Positions 17,186 through 26,595 of a stretch of DNA of 36,775 nt are shown piece by piece. Below the pieces are notes generated by a model. The model did not search any database. It was not told the origin of the DNA and worked only from the letters and a program-made list of their open reading frames with translations. A program made the translations under genes and the position numbers. Source of the DNA: an uncultured Mucispirillum sp. Lineage in GTDB: Bacteria; Chrysiogenota; Deferribacteres; Deferribacterales; Mucispirillaceae. Location: the NCBI GenBank assembly GCA_944324465.1, contig CALUWI010000020.1, forward strand, positions 1 to 36,775, read 5' to 3'. The first letter of the stretch is position 1; every line of letters begins with the position of its first letter.

Positions 17186-18541
17186 ATGATAAATATTTTC
17201 AAACCTGCTCCTCACATTGAGAGAGTGCCTGAAGAACAGGTAGACCCCCTTTATAAGCGTCTGCGTGTTCAAATTTTTATCGGTATATTTATAGGTTATG
17301 CTGCCTACTATTTTGTCCGTAAAAATTTTGGTCTTGCCATGCCTTATCTTATTGAAGAATATGGATATTCAAAAGGTGAGCTTGGTATAGCATTATCAGG
17401 TGTATCTATTGCCTATGGTTTTTCAAAGTTCATTATGGGTTCATTTTCCGACAGAGCAAACCCTAGGGTATTTTTACCTGTTGGTTTAATTTTAGCAGCA
17501 TCTATGATGCTTATAATGGGTACATTTGAATGGGCAACATCATCTGTAACAGTAATGTTTGTTATACTATTTATATGCGGATGGTTTCAAGGTATGGGCT
17601 GGCCTCCATGCGGCAGAACTATGGTTCACTGGTGGTCTCATAAAGAGCGTGGAACAGTAGTTTCTTTATGGAATGTTGCTCATAATGTGGGTGGCGGTCT
17701 TCCTCCAATATTCTTCCTTTGGGGTATGGCTTTATTTAATGACTGGCGTGCAGCATTTTATATGCCTTCTCTTGCAGCTATCACTGTTGCAGTTATTGCA
17801 TTCTTTTTAATGAGAGATACTCCACAGTCATGCGGTCTTCCACCTGTAGAAGAATATAAAAACGATTATCCACCTGATTATAATAAAGAAACATCAGAAA
17901 AAGAACTAACTGCAAAAGAAATATTTATGCAGTATGTATTCCCTAATAAATTATTATGGTATATTGCAGTAGCCAATGTATTTGTGTACCTTATCCGCTA
18001 TGGTATATTAGACTGGTCTCCTACATACCTAAGAGAAGTAAAAGGCTTTGAAATGCAGATGAGCTCAATAGGTTATTTCTTATATGAATATGCAGGTATC
18101 CCTGGTACACTTCTCTGCGGCTGGATGAGTGATAAAGTGTTTAAAGGCTCAAGAAGTATTACCGGTCTTTTCTTTATGATACTTGTTACAATAGCAGTTG
18201 CGGTATTCTGGTTAAACCCTGCAGGCAACCCTACAGTAGATATGGCATGTATGATTATTATTGGTTTCTTAATCTACGGTCCTGTTATGCTGATAGGCTT
18301 ATATGCATTAGAGCTTGCTCCTAAAAAAGCAGCAGGAACAGCAGCAGGCTTTACTGGACTTTTTGGTTATCTTGGCGGTTCAGTTGCAGCTAGTGCAATA
18401 GTTGGTTACACTGTAGACTTTTTTGGCTGGAACGGTGGTTTTGTTGTGATGATTGGCGGCTGTATATTAGCAATCATTCTTCTTTTTATGACAAAACTCA
18501 GCGAAAACAAACAAAAAGCAATAAATGCAAAAATAGATTAA
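17186..18541 (+). CDS. glpT: Glycerol-3-phosphate transporter GlpT, MFS antiporter
   Basis: A 451-residue major facilitator of the organophosphate:phosphate antiporter family, nearly the same length as E. coli GlpT (452). Key positions are retained: R45 in Y-Y-F-V-R-K-N-F, K81, H166 in N-V-A-H-N-V-G-G, and R271 in [11 protein letters not shown]45 and the second arginine bind phosphate. The motif [11 protein letters not shown] is characteristic. It imports glycerol-3-phosphate in exchange for inorganic phosphate at the inner membrane. A strong ribosome site (GGGAGG) and a downstream terminator make it a single-gene unit; no glpQ or glpK is adjacent. UhpT/PgtP-like specificity is less likely but not excluded. 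Confidence 0.93.
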   Translation: MINIFKPAPHIERVPEEQVDPLYKRLRVQIFIGIFIGYAAYYFVRKNFGLAMPYLIEEYGYSKGELGIALSGVSIAYGFSKFIMGSFSDRANPRVFLPVGLILAASMMLIMGTFEWATSSVTVMFVILFICGWFQGMGWPPCGRTMVHWWSHKERGTVVSLWNVAHNVGGGLPPIFFLWGMALFNDWRAAFYMPSLAAITVAVIAFFLMRDTPQSCGLPPVEEYKNDYPPDYNKETSEKELTAKEIFMQYVFPNKLLWYIAVANVFVYLIRYGILDWSPTYLREVKGFEMQMSSIGYFLYEYAGIPGTLLCGWMSDKVFKGSRSITGLFFMILVTIAVAVFWLNPAGNPTVDMACMIIIGFLIYGPVMLIGLYALELAPKKAAGTAAGFTGLFGYLGGSVAASAIVGYTVDFFGWNGGFVVMIGGCILAIILLFMTKLSENKQKAINAKID

Positions 18542-18585
18542 TAACTGAATTAAAAGTTAATAACATATTCTATTTCATAAATATT

Positions 18586-18617
18586 AGAAGCAGGAAGAAT
18601 ATTCCTGCTTCTTTTTT
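18586..18617 (+). terminator. Rho-independent terminator of glpT
   Basis: A perfect 11-bp stem (18586-18596 with 18602-18612, AGAAGCAGGAA and its complement) with a 5-nt loop, followed by TTTTTT. Confidence 0.92.
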
Positions 18618-18757
18618 ATCTGTTTTGCATATTTTCATTATAACTGCAAATAAGAAAATGCTTGATTAATGATTAATTTTTGTATAAATTAAAAAATAAA
18701 TCATTAAGTATTATTAAGATTGTAGATTTAAAGTATAACTGCATATCGGAGAAAGTG

Positions 18758-19954
18758 TTGAGATTTGTAAGACGGAGTGTAGTTGAGTATATTAAAAAAC
18801 TAGGTAATATTGATAAACCTGTTATTATATCAGGTATGCGCGGTGTAGGCAAACTTTCTGCTGTCCGCTCATATTATGAGAACATTCCATGTGTTCAGTT
18901 AAGCAATATTAAGGAAATATTATTTGCCAGTAATTCAGGCAGTGAGTTTTTTTCAGTTCATAAAGCACCAGTTATCATTAATGATATACAGTATGCATTA
19001 AACCTTTTCCAGCATATTTCAAATACAGATAATAAGAAAATCTTTCTAATTGCAAATCAGCAGTTAGAATGCATAAATGAATATAAAGAATATATGTATG
19101 GCAGATGCATATATATAGAGCTTATGGGGCTTTCAATTTATGAGATGGCAAATATGGGGCATATGCAGAAACCATTTGTGCCTTCAAAGCGTCCCCCATG
19201 TATCATCAGTAAAAAAAGTGTCCATCATACATTTCAGCTTATATGGCGTGGTTTTTTTCCAGACTATGCAGAAACAGATAATTTTAATGAATGGAACAGT
19301 TTTTACAGCCATAAAATAGAAGAAATACTGCAGAAAGATATAAATGATAAAATCAGCATAATCAATAAAACTGCCTTTTTTAATTTTCTTACTTTAGTGG
19401 CAGCCTATACAGGAAAGGAATTAAATATTACTGAAATTGCAGAAAAGGTAAATGCAGCACCTAACACTGTAAAAAGCTGGGTGCATATATTAGAGCAGGC
19501 AGGTATTATTTATTTATTAAAGCCTTACTACACAGAAAACACCAAACGGTATATAAAAACACCAAAAATATATATGACAGATACAGGACTTGCCGCATGG
19601 CTTTTATCAATAAACAGTGCAGATGAGCTTGAAAAAAGTGATTTAAACAGCAGTTTTTTTGAAACATTTGTTGTTATGGAGCTTTTAAAAAGCTACAGAC
19701 ATAACGGGAGAAAAGCCTTGTTTTACTATTACAGAGATAATTCAAAAGTAACTATTGATTTATTAATAGAAGATGAAGAATGTTTTTATCCTGTAAATAT
19801 AAAAAATACCACTGAGCCTAAAAATGAATATGTGTTATCATTTAAAAAAGCAGTGCTTCATAAGAAACTAGGATATGGGTCATTAATCTGTTTAACAGAC
19901 ATGTATAAAGAATTAAATAACGAAGTAACATCATTATCAATATGGGAGATATAG
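18758..19954 (+). CDS. AAA_14/DUF4143 family ATPase with degenerate catalytic motifs
   Basis: About 398 residues from a TTG start chosen because GGAG lies 6 nt upstream; the frame is open back to another TTG at 18680 with no ribosome site. Layout follows the AAA_14 plus DUF4143 family: P-loop domain, winged-helix segment (about 225-265, I-T-E-I-A-E-K-V-N-A-A-P-N-T-V), then DUF4143 (M-T-D-T-G-L-A-A-W-L; F-E-T-F-V-V-M-E-L-L). Each catalytic motif is altered. Walker A is G-M-R-G-V-G-K-L instead of GK-T/S. Walker B is I-I-N-D-I-Q instead of L-D-E-I-Q. The nuclease-like E-V-D is T-I-D, and E-V-K is N-I-K. The family's cellular role is poorly known. A lipoprotein gene follows 7 nt later. Confidence 0.85.
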   Translation: MRFVRRSVVEYIKKLGNIDKPVIISGMRGVGKLSAVRSYYENIPCVQLSNIKEILFASNSGSEFFSVHKAPVIINDIQYALNLFQHISNTDNKKIFLIANQQLECINEYKEYMYGRCIYIELMGLSIYEMANMGHMQKPFVPSKRPPCIISKKSVHHTFQLIWRGFFPDYAETDNFNEWNSFYSHKIEEILQKDINDKISIINKTAFFNFLTLVAAYTGKELNITEIAEKVNAAPNTVKSWVHILEQAGIIYLLKPYYTENTKRYIKTPKIYMTDTGLAAWLLSINSADELEKSDLNSSFFETFVVMELLKSYRHNGRKALFYYYRDNSKVTIDLLIEDEECFYPVNIKNTTEPKNEYVLSFKKAVLHKKLGYGSLICLTDMYKELNNEVTSLSIWEI

Positions 19955-19961
19955 TAGTTAT

Positions 19962-20489
19962 ATGAAAAAGTATTTATTAGTATTATCTATTTTATTTGTT
20001 TTATTTGGCTGCACTGCAGCAAAAAGCAGCACTATCAGGTATGAAGAAAGCAGAATTGTAGAAAAAGAGCAGAAAGAACCTGAAAAGCCTAAAAAAACTT
20101 ATGTAAAAAAAGAGAAAGTAAAAAAGTATGAAAGTATAGTATATCATGGAGAAAATGATAAGGCTGAAATATCATACAACCTGTCTAATAATATTTTAAC
20201 ATACAGGCTTGAAGCAGGAAACAGGCGTATGCTTATAAGAGCAGGCGGTCTGGCAGGTCTTATTTATATAAATGATACAACATACTATACAAACTACAGT
20301 ACAGGCAAAATAAATGCAAAAGGCTGTATATATGATTCATCTACAAAAAATATTGTAGTAAACCCCAATGTATCCTGTGAAATAAATTTAGAAATAATAG
20401 TAGATGATATGCCTGCAGTGGAAAAAATAAAAACTATGGGTTATAAGTCAGATTTAGGGGAGTTTACCCTATTTAAAAAGGCAGATTAG
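19962..20489 (+). CDS. Lipoprotein of unknown function
   Basis: A 175-residue product with a textbook lipoprotein signal: K-K near the start, a hydrophobic core, and the lipobox L-F-G-C (Cys17). The mature chain has a Lys/Glu/Pro-rich linker (about 28-55, E-K-E-Q-K-E-P-E-K-P-K-K), typical of a flexible tether from the membrane, then a compact beta-rich domain. I do not recognise the family. The 7-nt gap from the ATPase gene suggests co-transcription; a functional link is not evident. Confidence 0.75.
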   Translation: MKKYLLVLSILFVLFGCTAAKSSTIRYEESRIVEKEQKEPEKPKKTYVKKEKVKKYESIVYHGENDKAEISYNLSNNILTYRLEAGNRRMLIRAGGLAGLIYINDTTYYTNYSTGKINAKGCIYDSSTKNIVVNPNVSCEINLEIIVDDMPAVEKIKTMGYKSDLGEFTLFKKAD

Positions 20490-20514
20490 TAAGTTGTAAA
20501 AATTAAAATTATTT

Positions 20515-20543
20515 TAAAAAAGGGAAGGTTTGTTCTTCCCTTT
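20515..20543 (-). terminator. Terminator for the convergent minus-strand gene
   Basis: A 9-bp stem AAAGGGAAG/CTTCCCTTT (20519-20527 with 20535-20543) and a 7-nt loop. The U tract is good only on the minus strand (A run at 20515-20521), so it mainly serves the gene at 20548-22197, although it sits between two converging genes. Confidence 0.75.
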
Positions 20544-20547
20544 GCTA

Positions 20548-22197
20548 CTATATTCCAACTAATTTAGTACATTTTTTACTGCTGTATGCAGTATCTCTCA
20601 GGCTTTTAAGATAATCAAGAGTAATATCCTGCACTGCCTTTTTATTTTCAGCAGTATAGGTATAATATGTACATGATACTTTTTTATCTTCTATACCTGT
20701 AATATTTTTATAAGAATATAAGTAAAATTTATCATTATCTAATATGTAGGTATAAAAATTATTGCCATAAGCGGCTCTTTCATCGCCGTATATTAAATCA
20801 AACATAATCATATTATTCTGCGAGCTGCACTTTTGCAGTATTCCGCCGTTATCAAGGTATGTGTAATCTTTTAATACTGCATACTGTCCCATATCTTCCC
20901 AGAATGTAATAACAGTATCTTTCCACCTGCTGTTAACACCATCATATCCGTACGCATAATTATGGTATGATGTAAATATATAATATGCTTTATTATTAAT
21001 GATAAATCTGCCAGTATTTTCAATATCAGCATGTTTATCTGATTTTTTAATAAATGATGCTATGTTTTTTTCAAGGTTATCTTTATTTACTTTATGGTTT
21101 AAAGCAAGGTTAATGCTGTATGGCTTTATATATTTATCCATACTGTCTACAAATAAAGAAACTCCGTCATAATAAGAATCTGTAAGCTCTAAAAGTTTAG
21201 TGTCTTTAAACCTTGCTTGAATGTAGAGTGGTTTTGCATATTCAGACTGGTTATTTACAGGGTCATTTACAAGAGTAACATATATAATATTATTTTTTAC
21301 ATAGGCAGCTTTTGGATATAATAATAAAGTAGTTCTTGAATCAGACATTGTATAAAATGTTTCTATAAAATTATAATCTGCAGAAAAATTATAATAGTGA
21401 TATCCAGTATATCCGCCAAAGAAAAGGCTGTAGTATGATGTAAAAAGCGGGTTGCCAGCTTTATCAAAATCTATGCTGTACCATATACCTTTTAATGAGT
21501 TTCCATTTTTATCTTTAATTTCAGCAAGGATAATTTTTTTATTTAAGCTGTATCTTTCTGCAACTGACTTTGTAAGTTCGTCTGATGCTTTTTTATATGT
21601 ATTATAATAATTATAATTTGTAACTTTTGCTTTAAAGTCGCTCTGCATATATTCTTTATACTTTTTTATATACATATTAGTATATTCAAGAATAATTTTT
21701 TGTTCTTCCGGCATATAGTTAATATTAAATAAAATATAGCTTATTAAAATACGGCACCTTAAAGCAATATAAAAATAGCTTTCATCAAAAGATGCAAAGT
21801 GAGAAATATCATCCTTATATTCATTAATACTCAACATAGATAAATCTAAAAACAGCTTATAAAGTGGTATCTCTACACCTTTTACTTTATCATTTTTAAT
21901 ACTGTCTTCAAGCTCTGCCTGTAAGTGATTATAACGGAATATAATATTATTTTTTTGATTTTGTGTAATATTTGGATATTTTTTATTAAGTGCTAAAGCA
22001 TCAGAAAGCTGTTTTCTGATTTTTGCTTTAATATCAGTATAGTTTGATTTAGCAGAAGTATCTGCCCATTTTAAATCAGCAGGGGGCAGCATAAAACCTA
22101 TTCGCATTACTTCATAAATGCTGCTGTCAAGAGAAGTATTTTCTGCATATATATTAAATGGAAGCAAAAGAATAAATAGTAATAAAAATCTGCTCAT
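20548..22197 (-). CDS. Exported protein of unknown function
   Basis: A 549-residue protein from the ATG at 22197, preferred over an in-frame GTG 12 nt upstream because GGGAG sits 5 nt before this ATG. The N-terminus is a signal peptide (M-S-R-F-L-L-L-F-I-L-L-L-P, cleavage after about Y-A-E). The first half is helical and Lys/Tyr-rich; the second half is rich in Tyr, Asn and Asp with alternating hydrophobic residues, suggesting beta structure. No catalytic motif or named domain could be seen. It probably acts in the periplasm or at the cell surface. It is a single gene that diverges from the flagellin gene. Confidence 0.7.
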   Translation of the reverse strand: MSRFLLLFILLLPFNIYAENTSLDSSIYEVMRIGFMLPPADLKWADTSAKSNYTDIKAKIRKQLSDALALNKKYPNITQNQKNNIIFRYNHLQAELEDSIKNDKVKGVEIPLYKLFLDLSMLSINEYKDDISHFASFDESYFYIALRCRILISYILFNINYMPEEQKIILEYTNMYIKKYKEYMQSDFKAKVTNYNYYNTYKKASDELTKSVAERYSLNKKIILAEIKDKNGNSLKGIWYSIDFDKAGNPLFTSYYSLFFGGYTGYHYYNFSADYNFIETFYTMSDSRTTLLLYPKAAYVKNNIIYVTLVNDPVNNQSEYAKPLYIQARFKDTKLLELTDSYYDGVSLFVDSMDKYIKPYSINLALNHKVNKDNLEKNIASFIKKSDKHADIENTGRFIINNKAYYIFTSYHNYAYGYDGVNSRWKDTVITFWEDMGQYAVLKDYTYLDNGGILQKCSSQNNMIMFDLIYGDERAAYGNNFYTYILDNDKFYLYSYKNITGIEDKKVSCTYYTYTAENKKAVQDITLDYLKSLRDTAYSSKKCTKLVGI

Positions 22198-22346
22198 ATA
22201 AACTCCCACGGCTTTAATTTATAAAAGTATAAAATTTTTTTTAGTATAAGTAAAATATTTTCTAAAGTTTTATTTCAGTATTCCGATAAAGCATAAAAGG
22301 GCAGGGATGCCAAAAAAATAAAAGATTAGAAAAACTAAAATTTTAT

Positions 22347-22373
22347 TAAAGTTATTTGATTTTTTTACGATAC
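22347..22373 (+). promoter_or_regulatory. Sigma-28 (FliA)-like flagellin promoter
   Basis: TAAA (22347-22350), a 15-bp spacer, then TACGATAC (22366-22373), compared with the FliA consensus TAAA-N15-GCCGATAA. The start codon is about 50 nt downstream. Position in front of a flagellin gene strengthens the call. Confidence 0.6.
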
Positions 22374-22422
22374 ATATACCATACAAGGTTGGGACTCTAT
22401 TGAATAAGTCAGGGAGGACAAG

Positions 22423-24789
22423 ATGTCAACAGGTATGATTACTAACACAAATTTGTTTTCTTTATCCAGCTTAGTTGCTGCTGGCAGAAATCAGGGCGAT
22501 TTAAGCAAATCTATAAATAGACTTTCATCAGGCTTACGCATAAACACTTTCATGGATGACCCATCTCGTATGGCAATATCTGAAAAAATGAGAGGTTTCA
22601 TTTTAGGTCTGCAAACTTCATCTCAAAATGCACAAGACGGTATTTCATATCTTCAAACAGCAGAAGGTGCAACAACTGAAATTACAAATATGCTCCAAAG
22701 AATGAGAGAATTAGCTGTTGAAGGCGCAAACGGAATATATTCTGCTAATGACAGATTAGAAATTCAAAAAGAAATAGACCAGTTAAAAGCAGAGATTGAT
22801 AGAATTTCTGATACAACACAATTTAATACAAAAAAACTTATCAATGGTGAATCAAGTGGTGCATGGAACAGCGGTACTGATAAAATCAATGCTGTAATTA
22901 ACGGCACAGTATCTGACGGTAACTATGATATTACTTTTGATGTTAAACCTGGCCAAAACCAAGTACAGTCTACTCAAATTTTTACATTAAGAGAAGGTGA
23001 ACTTGGTGCTTATGTTGGCAGTCAAGGCACTACAAATATAGGAGAAGTAAGCAATCCTGATAATATTAAAGATACAGCAGAAGGCAGTTACAATGTAACA
23101 GTTAAAAACCCAACAGATGGGGGAACACCTGGCGATTTAATGGAATCATCTATGGATTTCATTAACAGCTACCAAAAAGAAGGCTCAAACATGGCATTTG
23201 GAGCAGTTAGTGCAACAGCTCTTAAAACAAACGAAAGCGGCTACTTTATGGTAGAATTTACTGAAAACAGCTCTACTGCAGAAAACGGTGCCAGCTACAG
23301 AGTTAAATTTATATCAGCAGAAACTGGCGAAGAAGGTCAATGGGTTGATTTTGTATCAAAAGATGGCAAATTACAAGGTTTCTACGACTCTAACGGTTTT
23401 AATTTAGAGTTTGAAATACCAATGCTTGACGGAGCAGATACAGTTAATGACGGCGATAAATTCCTTTTTTCTGTAACTGATTCTAAAGGTGTTAGAAATG
23501 ATGATGATTTAATGGCAAATGGCGGCGGTGCATTACAGGTTAGCCAAAATGGAATAAAAGGCCCTACAATAGTTTACAGCCAGCCAAACTCATTAACTAA
23601 ACCAGATGATAAAGACGGTATAGTAGAATATAATAATGTAACAGTTCACATGGTTACTTTAGACAGCAAAACAGGTTCATTTGATGCTGGTGAAATTACA
23701 TTAGGCTTTAAAGAAAATACTAGTCTTACTGAAAACGGCCAGACTTTATCAGGCACAGCAACAATTGAAGTTCGTAAAGGCGGCGAAGCTGCTACATCTA
23801 CAACAAAACTTTCTGAACTTGCAAACTTTGTAGATGAAAATGGTGTTGAACTTTTTGCTACAACTCAGGAATTAAAAATATATGGCAACAATACTAATAC
23901 TACAATCTATTTAGAAGGCGATGACACTATTCAGGATGTAGTAGAGAAAATAACAAAAGCTATTACTCAAGATTTAGGCATGGGCAGCGGCTTAACTGAA
24001 GTAGATAAAAAACTTGTATCTTTTAATCAAACAGAAGGTACAGGCTTTGGTGTTGTTCCAGGAACTATGATACTCCAGTCTGCATTAACAGGTAAAGACG
24101 GAGAACTTTCATTTATAGGAAGCCAAAAATTAATGGATGCTCTTGGTCTTGAAGTTGTACAGGAATCAAGTCAGAATGTACAAACTATTACTGCAAAAGA
24201 TAATTTAACTGGTGTAGTAGTAGGCGAAAGGGTTACAAGCAATTCAAGAGTAACAGATGTTATTCCTGGAGTAGATTTAATAGTTGATACAAGAACTGGT
24301 GTTGATGCTTACTATAATGCAGGTACAGGTAAACTTGATTTTAAACCAAGCAACAGACTTGAAAACCAAAACTTAAACCTGCATATAGTTGATGCAAGAA
24401 CAGAAATACAAATAGGTACTGAAAAAGGTGAAAAATTAGATGTATCACTTCCTGCATTAAATACTGCAGCATTAGGCATAGGCAATACAAATATTAATAC
24501 TCAGGAAGATGCTCAAAGAGCAATTACTGAAGTTGATAATGCATTAAGTAAAGTTGTTTCTGCAAGGTCAAAAATTGGTGCACATGTTAACAGACTTAAC
24601 AGCACAATTAATACTCTTGCAACAGCAGAAGAAAATACTACTGCAAGTGAATCAAGAATAAGAGATACTGATATAGCAAAAGAAACAACAGCACTTACTT
24701 CTGCACAAGTTGCTTATCAGGCTAATATTGCAATACTTGCACAGGCTAACCAGATACCTGCAATTGCATTATCACTTTTACAGGCATAG
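22423..24789 (+). CDS. fliC: Flagellin with very large central insertion
   Basis: Filament protein of the flagellum, exported through the flagellar apparatus without a cleaved signal. The N-terminal D0/D1 region (1-145) and C-terminal D1/D0 region (about 700-788, ending A-L-S-L-L-Q-A) are strongly conserved, including R-L-S-S-G-L-R-I (33-40) and Q-T-A-E-G-A-T-T-E-I (78-87). The middle, about 550 residues, is a beta-rich surface-exposed domain, making 788 residues against about 280-500 for common flagellins. The segment Q-R-M-R-E-L-A-V-E (92-100) keeps the arginine and leucine of the Salmonella TLR5-recognition site. Preceded by GGGAGG and a sigma-28-like promoter, and followed closely by a DUF2292 gene. 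The symbol fliC is used generically. Confidence 0.95.
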   Translation: MSTGMITNTNLFSLSSLVAAGRNQGDLSKSINRLSSGLRINTFMDDPSRMAISEKMRGFILGLQTSSQNAQDGISYLQTAEGATTEITNMLQRMRELAVEGANGIYSANDRLEIQKEIDQLKAEIDRISDTTQFNTKKLINGESSGAWNSGTDKINAVINGTVSDGNYDITFDVKPGQNQVQSTQIFTLREGELGAYVGSQGTTNIGEVSNPDNIKDTAEGSYNVTVKNPTDGGTPGDLMESSMDFINSYQKEGSNMAFGAVSATALKTNESGYFMVEFTENSSTAENGASYRVKFISAETGEEGQWVDFVSKDGKLQGFYDSNGFNLEFEIPMLDGADTVNDGDKFLFSVTDSKGVRNDDDLMANGGGALQVSQNGIKGPTIVYSQPNSLTKPDDKDGIVEYNNVTVHMVTLDSKTGSFDAGEITLGFKENTSLTENGQTLSGTATIEVRKGGEAATSTTKLSELANFVDENGVELFATTQELKIYGNNTNTTIYLEGDDTIQDVVEKITKAITQDLGMGSGLTEVDKKLVSFNQTEGTGFGVVPGTMILQSALTGKDGELSFIGSQKLMDALGLEVVQESSQNVQTITAKDNLTGVVVGERVTSNSRVTDVIPGVDLIVDTRTGVDAYYNAGTGKLDFKPSNRLENQNLNLHIVDARTEIQIGTEKGEKLDVSLPALNTAALGIGNTNINTQEDAQRAITEVDNALSKVVSARSKIGAHVNRLNSTINTLATAEENTTASESRIRDTDIAKETTALTSAQVAYQANIAILAQANQIPAIALSLLQA

Positions 24790-24848
24790 GAATAAAATAA
24801 AAATAAAAATACACAATGCAACGAACAAAACATTTGAGGAGGAGCATT

Positions 24849-25025
24849 ATGGCAGCATTAAGTATTAACAAAAACGAACAACAAATTGGCGGAAAATCAC
24901 AGCTTACTAAACTTTATGAAATAATGAGAGAAACTATGGAACAAGGTTTCTATGGCTCTGTTGAAGTAAAATTTGAAGCAGGTAAAGTTACTATTATTAA
25001 AAAAACTGAATCTATTAAAATCTAG
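24849..25025 (+). CDS. DUF2292 (YezD-like) small protein
   Basis: A 58-residue protein starting at the ATG at 24849, which has GAGGAGGAG about 4 nt upstream. An in-frame ATG 33 nt earlier has no comparable site. The C-terminal half, F-Y-G-S-V-E-V-K-F-E-A-G-K-V-T-I-I-K-K-T-E, fits the DUF2292 pattern (G-S-V-x-I-x-V-x-x-G-x-V-x-Q-I-x-x-x-E-K). The family's role is unknown. It lies 59 nt after the flagellin with no terminator between and a strong one after, so it probably shares the flagellin transcript. Confidence 0.75.
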   Translation: MAALSINKNEQQIGGKSQLTKLYEIMRETMEQGFYGSVEVKFEAGKVTIIKKTESIKI

Positions 25026-25114
25026 TATATATTAAGTATTTATAAATGGCGGAAAGGAATATTATTATTAATTAAGACTATTAAACTCATTAATAGAAAT
25101 ACAATGCTCAAAAC

Positions 25115-25147
25115 AAAAAATGCAGGACATTTTGTCCTGCATTTTTT
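25115..25147 (+). terminator. Strong terminator of the flagellin/DUF2292 unit
   Basis: A perfect 15-bp inverted repeat (25115-25129 with 25133-25147; core TGCAGGACA) with a 3-nt loop. It is flanked by A6 and T6, so it works in both directions. Confidence 0.93.
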
Positions 25148-25424
25148 ATTGTAAAAAATATATTACAAATAATATAAGAATAAAATACTTATTAATAATT
25201 TATATTAAAATTTAATTTGGTAAACAAAACTTAGAGCGTGTACCAAAGTTTGGTTTTCCTATTTTATAAGAAGATGCTGAAAAAAGTTTTTTTTCAGCAG
25301 TGTTAAAATTTGCAAGGTCATTTTGTCCTGCATTTTTTATTTATTTTTAAGAAAAGTTTTAAACCATATAATAATACAGTAATGTTTATAAAGTTATATT
25401 AAAAATTAATTTGATAAAGCAAAA
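25128..25424. repeat. Degenerate direct duplication in the 486-bp gap after the flagellin unit
   Basis: The right arm of the terminator and its tail (25128-25150) recur exactly at 25319-25341. About 50 nt further on, 25201-25230 recurs with a few changes at 25395-25424. Offsets of 191 and 194 bp point to one old tandem duplication, now decayed between the anchors. The second copy lacks the left arm of the stem, so it cannot fold as a terminator. The rest of the gap shows no gene. Confidence 0.6.
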
Positions 25425-25511
25425 TTTTTATGCAGACAATTTTTTCCATAGTAATAAATATATTGACAATATGCACTAATCTATTATTATTTTTTAAAAT
25501 GGAGGCAGAAA

Positions 25512-26009
25512 GTGGCACAGTATATTAAAGATGAAAAAATAGAAAAAATAATAAAGGAAACAATTATACCGGATTTAGAAAAGCTGTTATCTAAAGAATA
25601 TCAAACAGATGCAGAGATAATAGAGGCACTTGATAAACTTGATGCATCTTGGAAAAATTTAGATATTCCGCAGGAATATGATAAATCATTTGATATGCTC
25701 ACTCATGAAAAATGTTCAAAGGAAGATATTTATAATCTTTTCCCATACATTCATATTTACATATATGTTATGAAGCTCATAACATATCTTTTTTATAATA
25801 ACAGCAAGTTCGATACAGAACTTTCTCTGCTTTCATCACTTAATCAGATTTGTATAGATAAGGCAGAAGACAAGGAAAAGGCAGAATATATAATGGAGCA
25901 TATAAGCTACCAGCAGGATATTACAATGGCAAAAGATGAAGAAAAAGAAGCATTAATAAAAGCTGCTATGGCAGAAAATGCAGAAGCCTTTAAAAAGTTA
26001 TGCTGTTAA
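25512..26009 (+). CDS. Hypothetical soluble protein
   Basis: A 165-residue, highly charged, mostly helical protein with a GTG start supported by GGAGG 6 nt upstream. There is no signal peptide. One moderately hydrophobic stretch (about 78-95, F-P-Y-I-H-I-Y-I-Y-V-M-K-L) is probably a buried helix. It ends in K-L-C-C. I recognise no family. It overlaps the convergent membrane-protein gene by 4 bp at the stop codons. The codon usage resembles neighbouring host genes. Confidence 0.68.
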   Translation: MAQYIKDEKIEKIIKETIIPDLEKLLSKEYQTDAEIIEALDKLDASWKNLDIPQEYDKSFDMLTHEKCSKEDIYNLFPYIHIYIYVMKLITYLFYNNSKFDTELSLLSSLNQICIDKAEDKEKAEYIMEHISYQQDITMAKDEEKEALIKAAMAENAEAFKKLCC

Positions 26010-26407
26010 TAATAAGGCTTAAATACTACTGCAATATAAAGCACAAATAAAAATATAAATAAAAGCAGATATGAAATATATGCAGAAAGTTTTGACATAT
26101 TAAAGCTGTTTACTGCAAAATGGGATACAAGAGATGAAAGCAGCACACCAGATGAAAGTGTTATCATAAGTTCTATACTTATAAACAGTGTATGTTTTAT
26201 ATGAAATATTGACTGATTTAAGGCATAAAATACCATTAATATTACCATAAATATTGCAAAATCAAACATTACAGAATCATATATTTTTATGATTTTTAAA
26301 GGCAGCGATTTATAAAGAGGCACTACTGCCAGCACATAAATTAAATATGATGCAAAAGTTATAATGCAGAATATCTGCATATAAAGGGTAATAAGGTTAG
26401 TTATCAT
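26006..26407 (-). CDS. Small integral membrane protein
   Basis: A 133-residue product with four predicted transmembrane helices (about 8-31, 46-64, 73-95 and 108-130) and short loops. No family motif or charged residue pattern suggests a transport mechanism. GGAG lies about 7 nt before the ATG (the plus strand reads tactttctccat around it). It is convergent with the preceding gene and stands alone. Confidence 0.65.
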   Translation of the reverse strand: MITNLITLYMQIFCIITFASYLIYVLAVVPLYKSLPLKIIKIYDSVMFDFAIFMVILMVFYALNQSIFHIKHTLFISIELMITLSSGVLLSSLVSHFAVNSFNMSKLSAYISYLLLFIFLFVLYIAVVFKPYY

Positions 26408-26595
26408 ACTTTCTCCATTTAATATACCATTATAGTATATTTATATGGGAAAATCTACATTTTTACTAATAAGTCAGGTAAAAAATACCGATGATAATAG
26501 AAAAAGCCTTTAAAAACGCATATATCAGGTAAATCTATTGACTATATTTTATTTTTGTGTGATTATATATGTCAGTAGTATATATGGAGTGAAGA

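Noticed and set aside
18680-18757. Upstream TTG start for the AAA/DUF4143 gene
   Set aside because: It has no ribosome site, while the TTG at 18758 has GGAG at ideal spacing and family proteins begin near there.
22198-22209. GTG start four codons upstream for the exported protein
   Set aside because: The GTG overlaps the GGGAG ribosome site that serves the ATG at 22197.
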